Assembly (NCBI RefSeq): GCF_009674765.1
Contig: NZ_WKKF01000002.1
Coordinates: forward strand, 186,001 to 250,000
Source of the DNA: Metabacillus idriensis
GTDB lineage: Bacteria; Bacillota; Bacilli; Bacillales; Bacillaceae
Direction: 5' to 3'
Length of the DNA stretch: 64,000 bases
The position numbers and the translations under genes were made by a program. Each line of letters opens with the position of its first letter. Within the stretch, counting starts at the first letter, position 1. The notes under the pieces were generated by a model. That model did no database searches and was not told where the DNA came from. It saw only the letters and a list, made by a program, of their open reading frames with translations. This document shows, piece after piece, positions 62,564-64,000 of this stretch.

Positions 62564-62938
62564 ATGGAATCACTAAACGTATATTTGAATAATTACTTAA
62601 TCGTTGTCGTTTTCCTGCTCCTTGGCATTTTACTTCCTGTTGTTGCGCTTGGAATCGGCCGGATTCTGAGGCCCAGTGCACCAAGTGAAGCAAAAGCAAC
62701 CACATACGAAAGCGGAATTGATCCATACCATGATTCACGCGTGCAGTTTAATGTCCGCTATTATATGTTTGGCCTCATGTTTGTTATTTTTGACGTAGAA
62801 ACGGTGTTTTTATATCCATGGGCAGTCGCATATGAGAAGTTAGGCGTGTTTGCCCTCATTGAGATGCTCATTTTTGTCATCATGCTCGTGATCGGGCTAG
62901 TCTACGCATGGAAGAAGAAGGTGCTGAAATGGACTTAA
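62564..62938 (+). CDS. nuoA: NADH-quinone oxidoreductase subunit A
   Basis: 124 residues, three membrane helices (about 8-30, 65-85, 93-115), and the conserved loop [41 protein letters not shown]. It is a membrane-arm subunit of complex I near the quinone site. B. subtilis lacks this operon. It overlaps nuoB by 10 bp. Confidence 0.96.
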   Translation: MESLNVYLNNYLIVVVFLLLGILLPVVALGIGRILRPSAPSEAKATTYESGIDPYHDSRVQFNVRYYMFGLMFVIFDVETVFLYPWAVAYEKLGVFALIEMLIFVIMLVIGLVYAWKKKVLKWT

Positions 62939-63450
62939 ATGTAACGAATATTCCACACGATGAAATGGAAGAACTGAAGCGCAGCGTCTTTTTAACAACG
63001 CTTGAAGAGCTGAAGGGATGGGCGAGAAGCAATTCCCTCTGGCCGCTCACGTTCGGACTTGCCTGCTGTGCAATCGAAATGATGGGTGTCGGCTCGTCCC
63101 ACTATGACCTGGACCGCTTCGGATCCTTTTTCCGGACATCACCGCGCCAGTCCGATGTCATGATTGTCTCTGGAACGGTGACGAAAAAAATGGCCCCGGT
63201 CCTAAAGCGTCTCTATGATCAAATGCCTGAACCTAAATGGGTGATTGCCATGGGCTCTTGCGCAACAGCCGGAGGTCCCTATATTAAATCATACGCCGTT
63301 GTAAAAGGAGTCGACCAGATTGTACCGGTAGATGTATACATTCCGGGCTGTCCTCCTAATCCTGCTGCCCTCATTTACGGAATTAATAAGCTAAAAGAAA
63401 AAATCCGTTATGAGGCGAAAACAGGGAGTGAAATAATCCATGAGCGATGA
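62929..63450 (+). CDS. nuoB: NADH-quinone oxidoreductase subunit B
   Basis: 173 residues. ATG 62929 ([15 protein letters not shown]) is preferred because GAAGGTG precedes it; an ATG at 62908 is also in frame. Cysteines for the terminal N2 iron-sulfur cluster are in [17 protein letters not shown] and PGCPPNP. It is the peripheral-arm subunit at the quinone-binding site. It overlaps nuoC by 11 bp. Confidence 0.97.
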   Translation: MDLNVTNIPHDEMEELKRSVFLTTLEELKGWARSNSLWPLTFGLACCAIEMMGVGSSHYDLDRFGSFFRTSPRQSDVMIVSGTVTKKMAPVLKRLYDQMPEPKWVIAMGSCATAGGPYIKSYAVVKGVDQIVPVDVYIPGCPPNPAALIYGINKLKEKIRYEAKTGSEIIHER

Positions 63451-64000
63451 GAAAGACCTCCAGCAGCTGAAGCGGGAAGCCGCTCAAAAAGCGAAGGAAG
63501 CTGCTCTGAAAAAGCTCGCTGAAAAGCAGGCAAACCAAGAAAACCCGCCTTCAGACAGCAACGATCTTGCGAAACAAAAGGCGGCAGCTGCTGCAAAGGC
63601 AAAGGCAGCGGCATTAGCGAAACAAAAAGCACAGGAAGCGAAAGCGAATGAAACAATAGATGACGCAAGCCTTGCGAAGCAAAAAGCGGCAGCTGCAGCA
63701 AAAGCGAAAGCCGCTGCACTGGCAAAACAAAAGGCCAAGGAAACAGAGGAACCGGCTGATGAGGCAGCTCTCGCAAAACAGAAAGCGGCAGCCGCCGCAA
63801 AAGCAAAAGCCGCAGCCCTCGCAACACAGAAAGCCAAGCAAGCAGAAGGGGCCGGAAACGAATCAACAGATGACCTCGCCCTTGCGAAACAAAAAGCAGT
63901 CGCAGCAGCAAAAGCAAAAGCCGCAGCCCTAGCAAAACAGAAAGCCAAGCAAGCAGAAGGGGCCGGAAACGAATCAGCAGACGACCTCGCCCTTGCGAAA
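63440..64000 (+). CDS. nuoC: NuoC N-terminal extension with Ala/Lys repeats (3' partial)
   Basis: The frame opens at ATG 63440, behind GGGAGTG, and stays open for 187 codons to the window edge. It begins [22 protein letters not shown] and then consists of repeats of about 33-37 residues with the core [22 protein letters not shown] and acidic spacers such as ANETIDDAS. Bacillus NuoC proteins are known to have long Ala/Lys-rich N-terminal extensions before the conserved domain, which would lie beyond the edge. The identity therefore rests on position after nuoB. Confidence 0.8.
   Translation, partial: MSDEKDLQQLKREAAQKAKEAALKKLAEKQANQENPPSDSNDLAKQKAAAAAKAKAAALAKQKAQEAKANETIDDASLAKQKAAAAAKAKAAALAKQKAKETEEPADEAALAKQKAAAAAKAKAAALATQKAKQAEGAGNESTDDLALAKQKAVAAAKAKAAALAKQKAKQAEGAGNESADDLALAK

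Noticed and set aside
63408-63948. Long minus-strand frames opposite nuoC
   Set aside because: They are the Leu- or Ala/Phe-rich reverse reading of the Ala/Lys repeat; the forward frame has a ribosome binding site and follows nuoB.

Overview
The window is a stretch of low-GC Firmicute chromosome, almost certainly from a Bacillaceae member (a Bacillus or Metabacillus-like, endospore-forming species). Three things point there: sporulation genes (spo0F, racA, spoIIR); a gene order that follows Bacillus subtilis from rpoE-pyrG through the atp operon; and Bacillus-type ribosome binding sites with frequent TTG and GTG starts. A nuo (complex I) operon after atp argues against B. subtilis itself. The species cannot be fixed from sequence alone.

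Layout. 1-7.4 kb: the tail of a tellurite/stress (Ter) operon holding its nucleotide-like biosynthetic module (C-C lyase, two phosphoribosyltransferase-fold proteins, HAD phosphatase), a small HTH protein, YceG and TelA. 7.8-19.5 kb: core block rpoE, pyrG, ywjG, spo0F, fbaA, tal, murA2, glpX, rho, rpmE, tdk. 19.6-22.6 kb: a small lipoprotein, a solitary TnpB transposon with its guide-RNA end, racA and ywkD. 23-31.7 kb: prfA, prmC, spoIIR, ywlB, a DnaA-box cluster, ywlC, mntP, ywlE, rpiB, ywlG, glyA. 31.7-38.3 kb: uppP, a secreted cyclodextrin glucanotransferase, upp and a secreted subtilase. 38.4-45.8 kb: the complete ATP synthase operon. 46-58.8 kb: a sugar (probably xylose) sensing and uptake region, made of a membrane-anchored binding protein, LytS-type kinase and YesN-type regulator, then (after nhaC and a DUF1980-like gene) a XylFGH-type ABC importer and a chemoreceptor. 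59-62.1 kb: a FAD oxidoreductase, a Gfo/Idh/MocA dehydrogenase and an unknown gene. 62.5-64 kb: nuoA, nuoB and the start of nuoC.

Two dispersed intergenic repeat families run through the window. Family A is about 220 bp, with imperfect terminal inverted repeats beginning GGCTCTTTTCG and 8-9 bp target duplications at several copies, so it looks like a non-autonomous (MITE-like) transposon; one copy is internally deleted. Family B is about 117 bp and folds around an outer stem whose two arms change together between copies (AGCGCC/GGCGCT, ATCAGCC/GGCTGAT, ATCGCC/GGCGAT), which is direct evidence that the structure is maintained. Both families and the TnpB element sit between genes, often just behind transcription terminators.

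Regulatory sites visible include a PurR operator pair before glyA, a DnaA-box cluster at ywlC with two boxes forming a terminator-like hairpin, a Spo0A-type box against the fbaA promoter, cre-like sites at the sugar operons, and a candidate pyrG attenuator. No tRNA, rRNA or CRISPR array was seen.
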